Source: Pseudoselenomonas ruminantium (GTDB lineage Bacteria > Bacillota > Negativicutes > Selenomonadales > Selenomonadaceae). Taken from it: DNA of 64,000 nucleotides. The stretch's first letter is position 1. Each line of letters begins with the position of its first letter. Of the stretch, positions 17,437 through 25,684 are shown in pieces. The translations under genes and the position numbers were made by a program. The stretch is from positions 62,001 to 126,000 of the forward strand of contig SVBX01000007.1 in the NCBI GenBank assembly GCA_015058655.1, in the 5' to 3' direction. The notes beneath the pieces are model-generated. The model was not told where the DNA came from and made no database searches. It saw nothing but the letters and a program-made list of their open reading frames with translations.

Positions 17437-17871
17437 CTATTCTTCTACTCGTCCATCCTTATCCAATCGTAATCCTGTTGAAGAAACACCTTGTGTATAC
17501 GGCAGATATATAAAGCCCACGCCCAAGCCTGCCATATCCCTCTCCGTTTGCTTCCAACGAGGAGAACCTTTCCAATCACTGCCAATAAAAATCACATTAA
17601 ATGGATGTTGATGATATATATCTATCTTATCCAGCGTATGAACCAGGAAGCACTCATCCACAGCCCGTATATTATTTACAATGGCCAGCCTGTCTATCTC
17701 ATTGATGACAGGTACTTTATGCTTATATTCACTAACCAATTCATCAGCATTAACCCCAACCATCAAATAATCACAATACTTCTTGGCATTATTCAAAAGA
17801 TTCAAGTGTCCCACATGAAACATATCATAGACACCTTGCGTATAGCCTATCTTGTAATGTGGCTCTGCCAT
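17437..17871 (-). CDS. TagD-like glycerol-3-phosphate cytidylyltransferase
   Basis: 144 residues. The nucleotidyltransferase motif HVGHLNLL (HxGH) follows GYTQGVYDMF, and the second CTP loop appears as GVSSTGLR. Size and layout match TagD, which makes CDP-glycerol from glycerol-3-phosphate and CTP. GGAG sits 5 nt before the ATG. It is 9 nt downstream of the glycerophosphotransferase gene, a matching enzyme-donor pair. Other small polyol phosphates are possible substrates. Confidence 0.85.
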   Translation of the reverse strand: MAEPHYKIGYTQGVYDMFHVGHLNLLNNAKKYCDYLMVGVNADELVSEYKHKVPVINEIDRLAIVNNIRAVDECFLVHTLDKIDIYHQHPFNVIFIGSDWKGSPRWKQTERDMAGLGVGFIYLPYTQGVSSTGLRLDKDGRVEE

Positions 17872-17880
17872 TGTTCTCCC

Positions 17881-19128
17881 TCAATCATTTCTCTGCATGA
17901 ATCCAAAAATCACGTCCGCTACCCGTTCAGCAGCATGCCCATCTTCAATCAAAGATATTTTATGGAAAAAATCTTTCAAACCATTGCAGTAAGCATCATA
18001 ATCAAAACTATCAATATTATCCTGCAACTCCACATTAGTCTGAGCAACTGAAAAAGGCAATTCCCCGGGCTTCCACATGAACTTTCCACGGTTCTCCTTG
18101 TATTCCTCAACATCATCAGCATACAAGAACACCGGCATATACGCATATGCAGCATCAAATGCACAGCTGGAGTAATCCGTCAATACGGCATCGCAGCCTG
18201 CAATCAACTCGCTAATATCATCATGCTGGCTGACATCACATAGATTTTCTGATCCTTCTTGCACAGACATGTTATGCATTTTAGCAGCCACCTGAGGATG
18301 CAAACGAAGCATCACTTGCCACTGCCCTGAAAATCTTTTCCCTAAAGCAGTAATCAAGCTTTCAAAATCAACACTGGGATAATCCTGCCTTACCTCTTTT
18401 TTCAAATTCTGATTGCCACCGCGAAACGTTGGCGCAAATAGAATAACCTTTACATCTTTAGGCAATCCATACTGCTCACGAATCAATTTGTGATATCTAT
18501 CCCTTTGCGTGATAACAATGTCATTACGCGGCGTACCAACCTGCAGAACAGGCCCAGTATAAAAAAGCAAATCTGGAAGAAGCCTTGACCGGTACGCCGA
18601 ATCAGTAATAACATAGTCTATTAATTCTGAGTCAGCCTCACTTACAATCTGCGCAATCTTTGGAAGTTTATCTCCTCGGAATCGCCCAACAGCCTTGATT
18701 CCTAAGCTGCCATGCCAGGTTTGAATGTAAAGCTGACCTTTCCTCTTTCGAGTTCCCCATGGCTTACGATAATTATCTATCCATATCTTGGCTGTTGATA
18801 GATGATAAGCTGTATTTTCTGGCGTATCTTCTACTTTTTCAATCCAATCCGGAAAATCACGGCTTACATCATGCATAAGCCAAACAAAGTTCAAGGACGA
18901 GTCTCGCCTATGCAATTCCTCAACTACATACCGAGGATTACATCCATAGTGACCATCACCCTCAAAGGCCGAAACCACAATTTTATTGTTCTCAATAGGA
19001 CGAACTTCCATATTCTGGAACAATTTTGTCAGTTCTTCTGCTTGTTCTCTTCTATTTTCGATATACAAGCCTTCTTGAGAAACATTTCCTTTTGCTTCCG
19101 TTTCAATTGTAGTAAATCTTTCTTTCAT
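17881..19128 (-). CDS. CDP-glycerol glycerophosphotransferase family protein
   Basis: 415 residues from ATG 19128 (AGGAG 8 nt upstream; the track TTG is rejected). It contains the TagB/TagF signatures YIQTWHGSLGIKAVG, VGTPRNDIV, ILFAPTFRG, MLRLHPQ and LTDYSSCAFDAAYA. These enzymes transfer glycerol phosphate from CDP-glycerol to a lipid-linked or sugar acceptor. There is no long N-terminal extension, so it is closer in size to the priming TagB type than to polymerases. In an outer-membrane Firmicute it probably adds phosphoglycerol to a capsule or LPS glycan. Confidence 0.85.
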   Translation of the reverse strand: MKERFTTIETEAKGNVSQEGLYIENRREQAEELTKLFQNMEVRPIENNKIVVSAFEGDGHYGCNPRYVVEELHRRDSSLNFVWLMHDVSRDFPDWIEKVEDTPENTAYHLSTAKIWIDNYRKPWGTRKRKGQLYIQTWHGSLGIKAVGRFRGDKLPKIAQIVSEADSELIDYVITDSAYRSRLLPDLLFYTGPVLQVGTPRNDIVITQRDRYHKLIREQYGLPKDVKVILFAPTFRGGNQNLKKEVRQDYPSVDFESLITALGKRFSGQWQVMLRLHPQVAAKMHNMSVQEGSENLCDVSQHDDISELIAGCDAVLTDYSSCAFDAAYAYMPVFLYADDVEEYKENRGKFMWKPGELPFSVAQTNVELQDNIDSFDYDAYCNGLKDFFHKISLIEDGHAAERVADVIFGFMQRND

Positions 19129-19181
19129 AAAGCAGACTCCTGACAATGTTGTAAATTAGAACTTTTAACCTACTATGCCGG

Positions 19182-19952
19182 TTATCCTCTCAACCAGCTC
19201 ATATCTCCATCCACCACTCGTCTGCCACTGTCAGGACAGTCGGTGATGATGGCGTCTGCGCCCAGGTCAGCCCAACGCTTGATCTCGCTCTTAATGTCTA
19301 TGGTCCAAATATGAACCTTCAGGCCCTTAGCATGACAAGCTTCCAGTACACTTTCCTGCATCTGGCTGACAGGAGGATGATAGGCATCCGCGCCCAAGCT
19401 ACTGACATACTCTGCAGCCTTGCCGAGCAGCTTTCCTGAGAGGATACCAAAACGGGAATGGTACCCCTTTGTCTTGCAATAAGTCATGGCTTTCTTCACT
19501 GAGTAATGGCTGAAAGAAGAATAAGTAACCTGCTCATCCATGCCCATCTTGTGCACAAGGTCAGCAGTCTTCTCCTCTAGCCCCTCATAGTAGAGCACAC
19601 TGCTCTTCAGCTCCAGGTTCAGCTCCAGATTCGTGTCCTGTAAGAGACAAAGCAAATCCTCCAATGTGGGGATCTCTACCTTGCCGAATTCAGGATGAAC
19701 CTTGCTAAAGCTGAAGCCCCTCAGTTCTTTCAGCGTGTAATCCTTTATCCAGCCACTACCATCACTGACGCGGTCGATAGTTTCATCATGGGCCAGTACA
19801 AGTACACCATCCTTAGTTAGCTGCACATCGGTCTCAATACCATCCGCCCCCATTTTTATTGCCCTCTCAAAGGCCGGCATGGTATTTTCCGGAGCGTATT
19901 GCTTGTCCCAACCGGAAGCTCCCCTGTGAGCCCAGATTTTCGTTTTTGCCAA
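19182..19952 (-). CDS. Glycerophosphodiester phosphodiesterase
   Basis: 256 residues of the GDPD TIM barrel. Catalytic residues appear in WAHRGASG (HRG), APENTMPAFERA and METDVQLTKDGVLVLAHDE-like order. The barrel ends in AIITDCPD. No signal peptide is visible, so it is a cytoplasmic UgpQ-type enzyme that splits glycerophosphodiesters to glycerol-3-phosphate. The start is a TTG, supported by AGGAGG 9 nt upstream; no ATG lies nearby. It follows the fusion gene by 1 nt and could feed glycerol-3-phosphate to the cytidylyltransferases. Confidence 0.9.
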   Translation of the reverse strand: MAKTKIWAHRGASGWDKQYAPENTMPAFERAIKMGADGIETDVQLTKDGVLVLAHDETIDRVSDGSGWIKDYTLKELRGFSFSKVHPEFGKVEIPTLEDLLCLLQDTNLELNLELKSSVLYYEGLEEKTADLVHKMGMDEQVTYSSFSHYSVKKAMTYCKTKGYHSRFGILSGKLLGKAAEYVSSLGADAYHPPVSQMQESVLEACHAKGLKVHIWTIDIKSEIKRWADLGADAIITDCPDSGRRVVDGDMSWLRG

Positions 19953-19953
19953 T

Positions 19954-21306
19954 TTACTCTGCCTCCTGTACTTTCTTCCTAGCAGCCAGGAATCTTTCCA
20001 TAATCTCGGCCATGGCTATACTCTCAGCGGCAGTAAGTTTGAACTCGCTCTTGCCATAGCCATTGATGGTAGATATGAAGTCGCTGAGTTCATACCTGAG
20101 GCCACCACCGAGAAAGCGGGTGGAAATCTTCTGGTTCTGCTCCCGATCCTCATAGCACACCTCAAACTCGTGGGTAAGCCACCAGGGAGACGGTACAAGT
20201 ATATAACCTTTAGTGCCAGAAATAAGCAACTGTCCTTCAGACTTCACCTTCAACCCGGTCTTGGCTGTAGCTATGGCATTGGGATAGGTGAAGTAGGCTT
20301 TGGTGTAGACATCCACACCATTCTCTGCCAGGAACATCTTAAACTCCACATCATCATAGTGAAGACCAAGAATTTTCAGGATGGGCAGAATGGCGTAACT
20401 TCCAAATTCCGTAAAGCTGCCACCACATTCAGTGTCCGTCAGTTCCCGCAAATGGTCAGGTGTCAATCGGCTAAAGCAAGCTTCCACATCTCTTATTTCA
20501 CCGATAGTGCCACTCTTCACTGTACTCAATAGGCGTATGAAGCCTGGAGCATGGGCCGTCTTAATGGCCTCCATAAGCACTAGGTTCTTCTCCTTGGCTA
20601 GGGCATATAATTCTTCAGCTTGGGATTTGGTCAGACACAAAGGCTTTTCACAAAGCACATGCACACCATGCACCAAAGCACTTTTTGCGTAGGCATAGTG
20701 GGTGGCATGGGGTGAAGCAATATTCACAGCATTTACCTTGCTATAAAGTTCCTCTTCGTCATCCGTGAAGAAGTCAAGCTTGTGGTTTTCGGCAAAATGC
20801 TCTGCACTCTTAATATGAGGATTGAATACCCCGTCAATGGAAAGGCCGCTGACGAAACGAGATTCAGGAACAAAGCGTCCAGCAATCCGACCACTGCCCA
20901 TAATCCCCATATGTACCAGCTCATAGGCCTCCGCTCTCAGCATGGTGCTGGAGATACCTTCCGTACGTGGCAAATAAATAACCTCACAATATTCCTTCAA
21001 ATAGTCAAAGTGTCCTACCCAGTCAGAACCAACCGTAAAAACATCCGCCTGATACTTCTGGATATCCTCCACCTTTTGCCCAACATGGTCTTCCACTATG
21101 ATTTCATCGGCAAAGCCTGTGGCCTTCACGTTCTCTATACGCTTTAGGATGGGGTCGATAAGGTTCAGCTTGCCGCGTTCCTCATCGAAATGCTCTGTAG
21201 TCACGCCAACTATGAGGTACTCTCCTAATGCTTTAGCTCGTTGGAGCAAGCGGTAGTGTCCTTTATGGAACAGATCGAAGGAGCCGTAGGTTATGACTTT
21301 TTTCAT
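19954..21306 (-). CDS. Fusion: TagD-like cytidylyltransferase + Gfo/Idh/MocA oxidoreductase
   Basis: 450 residues from ATG 21306, which has GGGAGG 8 nt upstream; the track start 19 codons earlier has none. Residues 1-135 form a TagD-type cytidylyltransferase: ITYGSFDLFHKGHYRLLQRA with HxGH, and EGISSTMLR. From about residue 140 to the end is a Gfo/Idh/MocA dehydrogenase with GRIAGRFVPES, ASPHATHYAYAKSAL and HVLCEKPL, the typical E-K-P catalytic region. The domains suggest oxidation or reduction of a sugar or polyol coupled to CDP activation, by analogy with TarIJ pairs. The substrate is unknown. Confidence 0.85.
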   Translation of the reverse strand: MKKVITYGSFDLFHKGHYRLLQRAKALGEYLIVGVTTEHFDEERGKLNLIDPILKRIENVKATGFADEIIVEDHVGQKVEDIQKYQADVFTVGSDWVGHFDYLKEYCEVIYLPRTEGISSTMLRAEAYELVHMGIMGSGRIAGRFVPESRFVSGLSIDGVFNPHIKSAEHFAENHKLDFFTDDEEELYSKVNAVNIASPHATHYAYAKSALVHGVHVLCEKPLCLTKSQAEELYALAKEKNLVLMEAIKTAHAPGFIRLLSTVKSGTIGEIRDVEACFSRLTPDHLRELTDTECGGSFTEFGSYAILPILKILGLHYDDVEFKMFLAENGVDVYTKAYFTYPNAIATAKTGLKVKSEGQLLISGTKGYILVPSPWWLTHEFEVCYEDREQNQKISTRFLGGGLRYELSDFISTINGYGKSEFKLTAAESIAMAEIMERFLAARKKVQEAE

Positions 21307-21360
21307 TGGTTGGCCTCCCTTGTTATTCTTGCTATAATTGCAGTTTCGGTGTGAACACCT

Positions 21361-21436
21361 CATTCGTCAGCCTGCGGCTGCCACCACCAGGGAGCCCACT
21401 GGGCTCCCGCGCTTACGCCCCCCCCTCAAGGGGAAG
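21361..21436. repeat. Dispersed hairpin-rich repeat, copy 1
   Basis: Three short palindromes follow each other: AGCCTGCGGCT, GGGAGCCCACTGGGCTCCC, and CCCCTCAAGGGGAAGGCT. The last string recurs at 56.7 and 61.1 kb, and a variant at 25.5 kb. It lies between the metallophosphoesterase stop and the fusion gene start and contains no gene. Confidence 0.75.
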
Positions 21437-21439
21437 GCT

Positions 21440-22762
21440 TTAAATATTGCGGTCATGACCTGCGCCGAAGCGGACGAAATGCAATTTGCCGCTGGCTTTG
21501 ATAATCAGAATATCCCAGAGCTCCTGGCTTGCTTCCCCTAAGACTCTGGCAGGAGTGAAACTGCCCTCTACTTTTCGCTCAGCCATATCCTCGCATTTGG
21601 CACAGCCTATAGAAACAACAGGAAAAGTCTGTTTCCCTTGCCATTGGTATACAAAATCTGCATGAGCGTGGCCGTGAATGTAGGCCAGGATTTGCACTTT
21701 GCTATTGTCCAACGCCTTTAGCAATAAATTGCCGTTGCGTATTTCCTCTGACCAAGGGTCAAGCTCCGGCAATGGGGCATCATGGGAGAAAAACAATATG
21801 CGCCAGCCTTCTGGCATGTCCTTAAGAGTCTCCCGTACCCAGTCAATTTGCGTAAGGTCAAAGCCGTACCTGGGACTGGCCCCATTATCATAGGCACTGA
21901 GGTACAGGCATCGTAGCTTCTGCTGCGGGCAATCGACATAGTAGTATGTCTTGTCCCTGTCCTGTTTCCACTTTTCTGCACCTTCATGATACAACGCCGC
22001 CTGCTCATGGAGGGACATCACATCAGGATTGCCGTGGAAATAGTTGGCATCGTGATTGCCCAGCACAATATGCACAGGTACTTCCAGCTTGTGCATATCT
22101 TTTAGCATGGATTGCACGTAGCGACAGGTCAGCCATCGTGAAACTGTGCCATCGGTGAGATCCCCCAAGTGGACGAGCCCATCCAGTCTGGTCTTTTGTT
22201 GCAAGGCCAGCAAGTTCGCTGCTGTATCCTGCCATGTGCCATTAACGGTCATGTGAGTGTCCGCAAGTATGACCAAGGCCAAATCTCCCGGCTCACGCAA
22301 GGTATTGATGCGATTCCCTACACGTTCCACTTCTTGCTCAAATACACAAGACTGCCTTTTTTCTACAGTGGAGGTGAATATCAGGGTGCTGCTAAAGCCC
22401 GCTGCTTCCTCTGCCGTGATGTTTTCCCCATCTGCCCGCCTTGCCGCTACCCGGAAGTAACAGCGTCCCTTGAAGATGTATTTGTCCATGCAATAGGAAT
22501 CTTCCCGAAGGTCACCCCTGTAGGTGCCCCAGATTTGTTCCGGGGCGTAGTCGTAGGTGTGCAGATATTTTTCTGGAAATTCCAAGGAGTAGGTAGCTAC
22601 TGCGAAACGGTAGCGAGAGTCCTTCAGTTCCAAGCTACTGCCGACCTCTGCCAGATAGAAGCCCTCTGTAGCCAGCCTGCTTGGCACATTGCACATAAAG
22701 AAGCCGGTCTCAGACTGCAGTGTTGCACATGCTGTGAACAGTAATGGTATAAATTTTGGCAT
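21440..22762 (-). CDS. Calcineurin-like metallophosphoesterase
   Basis: 440 residues from ATG 22762 (GGAGG 8 nt upstream, in a TGATG overlap with the previous stop). The C-terminal half has all metallophosphoesterase motifs: LADTHM, HLGDLTDG, GNHDAN, FFSHDAP and GHAHAD, which bind two metals. Residues 1 to about 190 are a beta-rich N-domain without a recognised family. No export signal is clear. The substrate is unknown; in this setting, removing phosphate or phosphodiester groups from the glycan or a lipid carrier is possible. Confidence 0.85.
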   Translation of the reverse strand: MPKFIPLLFTACATLQSETGFFMCNVPSRLATEGFYLAEVGSSLELKDSRYRFAVATYSLEFPEKYLHTYDYAPEQIWGTYRGDLREDSYCMDKYIFKGRCYFRVAARRADGENITAEEAAGFSSTLIFTSTVEKRQSCVFEQEVERVGNRINTLREPGDLALVILADTHMTVNGTWQDTAANLLALQQKTRLDGLVHLGDLTDGTVSRWLTCRYVQSMLKDMHKLEVPVHIVLGNHDANYFHGNPDVMSLHEQAALYHEGAEKWKQDRDKTYYYVDCPQQKLRCLYLSAYDNGASPRYGFDLTQIDWVRETLKDMPEGWRILFFSHDAPLPELDPWSEEIRNGNLLLKALDNSKVQILAYIHGHAHADFVYQWQGKQTFPVVSIGCAKCEDMAERKVEGSFTPARVLGEASQELWDILIIKASGKLHFVRFGAGHDRNI

Positions 22763-25383
22763 CACCCCAGCCTCCTGAGGACTTCTTCTTTGACCTTTTC
22801 CCCGCAGGTACCATCGATATTTTTGGCAAGCTCCGACCAATATTTTCGTTGCTTATCCCTATCATGTACTCCGCTTGTCACATATTCAATATACTGGCTA
22901 ACAGAACGGCACACCCTGTGCTCATCTGTAGCATATGGAATGTCTTTTCCCATACGCTCAAAGGTTTGTCCAATGGGCGTTGGCCAATTCTTGACCTGTT
23001 CCTCCGTCAGGCGACAAGGAATTTCTTTGTAAGTAAGAGTACGGAAGTCGTACCAGTACAAGCGGTTGTCAATGGTGAACTGTATAGCCCTCCCCGGCAA
23101 GTCCTCGTTCCAGGGACGATAGCCAGGTATCCACAGGCCGCCAAAACTGGTAAGGGGGCTTTGCTGCATAAAGAAGTTAGTTTTTCTCTCTGCCCAGCCA
23201 AAGGGCAGACCCAAATCCACCTTTTCCAGCTTTTTCTTTGCCATATTCAGGCGCATGGCTATGTTGCTAAAGCAAGGCAGAAGATAAACATAGCCATCGA
23301 GCCTTACAATGCTCGAGAATTTGTACTGACTCTCAAAGTCCCACCAGTCTGTCTGGCACTGGTACCCCATCGGGTAATCATCCATGGTCAGCACTTCACA
23401 TTCCCCTGTATGTGTATCCCAACGGCGAATTTTTTCCGTTCTCCAAGGGAACAGCCAGTAGATGCCAGAACCATAGGATTCCTCCACCATGCAACAGCAA
23501 TCTGTGTCCTCAGGTCCAACATCCTGCCAGGAATAATCTCCCGTGGCCAAATCAAAGGTCATAACCTTATTAGACTGAAGGGCTGAGATGTATAGGAGAT
23601 TGGGATACTTAATCCAGGCTGTGCCCCCTATAAGCTGCATATGCTCAGCTGTGATAGTAGGCAGGATTTCCTTTAAAAACTCACGATAATAAGTCAGTTC
23701 ACCTGTATGCTGATCCAGCCGAATCATGGCCTGGTAGCGGGAGGGCATGAAGTACAGGTAATGCTCGTACTTTAGAATGCCTCCAAAGTTCCCGCCTTCC
23801 AGCGGATTTTCGTAAGAAATATCCTTACGTTCTCCCGTTGTTACATCATATATACAGATGGTCTTGGCACTGTCGGGAGAGAAATAAAATTTCCCATCAT
23901 CCTCATCCCGCATAAAGGTGCTGTACATTTTGCTGTCTGGAGTGTTGCCGAAATCCAGCAATGTCTCTATGTCACCTGTCTCCCAGTCCAGCCTGCAAAA
24001 TCTTTTATAATGCGATGCCAGGAAATAGCTTTGCTTCATATCCTTGTCTATAATATGGGCACCAATTTGCAATGCCCTCTTCTCCTCCATGGATGGCTCC
24101 TGCCATAAAGTGTAATCGCCCGAGAAGAAAATAGGCTTGCCCGCATAGCCAAACAAGCTGACCACCGAGGAAGTGGCCTCCCCTAAATAGGCATCAGACA
24201 CAGCCATGGTCATCTCCAGATCTGGTGTCTCATCGAAAATGCCTATCTGTTGGAAAATATACCGATTTTTAATCTCCATGTACTCATCGTAAAGAGCGGG
24301 ACGCACAGACTGTATGCAGGACTCCATAAGAGGATGTGGCCGCCAAATAAGTGCCACTTCCGGATGTCTTTGGAAGGTGCCGAAGATGTAGCGCATCTTC
24401 TTCAAGAAGCGCTCGCCTTGCTGAAGAATGCCGGAAATGCTGGTATTGTAGAAGATAACCTTCCGACCACCTATATAATCCAGCCACTCCTGCGGCACGT
24501 TGGGATGCTTTTCGCAGTAGTAAATCCTGTCTATCTTGGGTGACCCCAAGGCCAGAATTTTTTCTTTAGGCAGAAAATCATCAAAGTAGGGTTCCTCCCC
24601 TTCCTTGATTTCCGAAAAGCGCATAGGCGCAATCTGCATATGCTCCTGCTGCACCACCATAAAATCCATGTACTGATACACTGAGCCAGTCGCATGCTGC
24701 TCTGGCCAACGACGTCCCACAACAAAATAAGGCACATAAACCAACAAATCTGTATGTGGCCTTAAATTAAAAGAGTACATACTGGAGTCCAAAGACGTGG
24801 CAGAATTGCAGTTGTCGTACGGATTGTGAGTAAAAATCACCTCTGGATGCATAGCTTCCAAATTCACGGACTGCCAATCCAAAGTAGGCACATCTTTAGG
24901 GAACAAATTTCTCTCACAGTGCCATTCTTTAGCTGTCCCATCAGGATTTCTGTCACAATATGGAACAGGTATTACATAGGCAATACAGTTCTCCTTATCC
25001 TCATCAGCTGCCCGCCAGATGCTTTCCAAACTATCCCACATAGAAGCTTTGTAAGGGATGAATACCATCTCTTTTTTGAACTTCGTTTCCTTCTTAGTCT
25101 CTGTCACGATATGCTGCAAAAGTTCTTTGCAAAGAGAAAGTATCTCCTGGGTATCATTCCCAGACTCCCCAGAGAGAATCTGATTGAAGGCCATAATGAG
25201 ACCATCATAAACCTCCCCATACTTCTCATAAGCAGTCTGGGGCAGTCCCTTTTTGCACAGTGTCTGTGCTTCCTTCATTCTCTGCAAAAGAGCATGAGTA
25301 TCTCGAAGATTTCCCTTCGACACCATTTCGAGGGCTACGTAGGTGCTTTTCAGTTTTGATAAAAGTCGTTGCTGTATAGCCAT
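22762..25383 (-). CDS. TagF-like N-domain fused to a C-terminal beta-propeller
   Basis: 873 residues. Residues about 100-420 contain GT-B glycerophosphotransferase-like strings: ILALGSPKIDRIYYC, VIFYNTSISGIL, ALIWRPHPLMES, and AVSDAYLGEATSSVVSLFGY. Residues about 430-800 hold repeated blades of the form R-x-D-x-x-T-G-(D/E): DWETGDIETLLDFG, YDVTTGERKD, LDQHTGELTYY, FDLATGDYSW and WDTHTGECEVL. No close characterised homologue is known to me. The ATG has GAGGG 8 nt upstream. It is the first gene of a run with the metallophosphoesterase, fusion and GDPD genes, below an unusual upstream region. Confidence 0.7.
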   Translation of the reverse strand: MAIQQRLLSKLKSTYVALEMVSKGNLRDTHALLQRMKEAQTLCKKGLPQTAYEKYGEVYDGLIMAFNQILSGESGNDTQEILSLCKELLQHIVTETKKETKFKKEMVFIPYKASMWDSLESIWRAADEDKENCIAYVIPVPYCDRNPDGTAKEWHCERNLFPKDVPTLDWQSVNLEAMHPEVIFTHNPYDNCNSATSLDSSMYSFNLRPHTDLLVYVPYFVVGRRWPEQHATGSVYQYMDFMVVQQEHMQIAPMRFSEIKEGEEPYFDDFLPKEKILALGSPKIDRIYYCEKHPNVPQEWLDYIGGRKVIFYNTSISGILQQGERFLKKMRYIFGTFQRHPEVALIWRPHPLMESCIQSVRPALYDEYMEIKNRYIFQQIGIFDETPDLEMTMAVSDAYLGEATSSVVSLFGYAGKPIFFSGDYTLWQEPSMEEKRALQIGAHIIDKDMKQSYFLASHYKRFCRLDWETGDIETLLDFGNTPDSKMYSTFMRDEDDGKFYFSPDSAKTICIYDVTTGERKDISYENPLEGGNFGGILKYEHYLYFMPSRYQAMIRLDQHTGELTYYREFLKEILPTITAEHMQLIGGTAWIKYPNLLYISALQSNKVMTFDLATGDYSWQDVGPEDTDCCCMVEESYGSGIYWLFPWRTEKIRRWDTHTGECEVLTMDDYPMGYQCQTDWWDFESQYKFSSIVRLDGYVYLLPCFSNIAMRLNMAKKKLEKVDLGLPFGWAERKTNFFMQQSPLTSFGGLWIPGYRPWNEDLPGRAIQFTIDNRLYWYDFRTLTYKEIPCRLTEEQVKNWPTPIGQTFERMGKDIPYATDEHRVCRSVSQYIEYVTSGVHDRDKQRKYWSELAKNIDGTCGEKVKEEVLRRLG

Positions 25384-25443
25384 CTAAATAGCCCTCTCTG
25401 CTCGAATTTATAAAGTAACTGGTGTAATCTCTGACACGATAGG

Positions 25444-25515
25444 TGCGGACGGGAATCCCCCTTCCACCGTCTTCGACGGTCCCCCTTCCCCGTGAACGGG
25501 GCAGGCTGGGGTGTG
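25444..25515. repeat. Dispersed hairpin-rich repeat, variant copy
   Basis: It contains CCCTTCCACCGTCTTCGACGG, where ACCGTCTTCGACGGT is palindromic, followed by CCCCGTGAACGGGGCAGGCT, a second hairpin. It is a looser relative of the CCTTCCCCTCAAGGGGAAGG repeats elsewhere. It lies about 60 nt upstream of the 873-residue gene and has no ORF. Confidence 0.6.
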
Positions 25516-25545
25516 CTGGCGGATGGATACAATCTTATACTAACT

Positions 25546-25562
25546 CATACTATCTTAGTATG
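25546..25562. promoter_or_regulatory. Candidate operator palindrome
   Basis: CATACTATCTTAGTATG is a perfect 7-bp inverted repeat around TCT. It lies 11 nt from the phased TGCACCC array, within the upstream region of the 873-residue gene. Its form suits a dimeric DNA-binding protein, but no regulator is identified. Confidence 0.45.
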
Positions 25563-25573
25563 CCTTTTGGTTA

Positions 25574-25643
25574 TGCACCCAATTTGCACCCAAATGCACC
25601 CTTTTGCACCCGGGTGCACCCAAAATGCACCCTTTTTGCACCC
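25574..25643. repeat. Seven TGCACCC boxes spaced by one helical turn
   Basis: TGCACCC (GGGTGCA on the minus strand) starts at 25574, 25585, 25595, 25605, 25615, 25626 and 25637. Steps are 10 or 11 bp, averaging 10.5, so all copies face the same side of the helix. The 3-4 nt between boxes alternate among AAA, TTT and GGG types. It sits between a truncated paralogue and the full-length gene and could be a cooperative protein-binding array. Confidence 0.8.
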
Positions 25644-25684
25644 AAGGAGAAAAGCTGTCATAGTTTTCTCCTTAATGTTGATAC

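Noticed and set aside
25574-25643. CRISPR-like reading of the seven TGCACCC boxes
   Set aside because: Units of 10-11 bp with 3-4 nt between them are far too short for repeats and spacers, and there are no cas genes.
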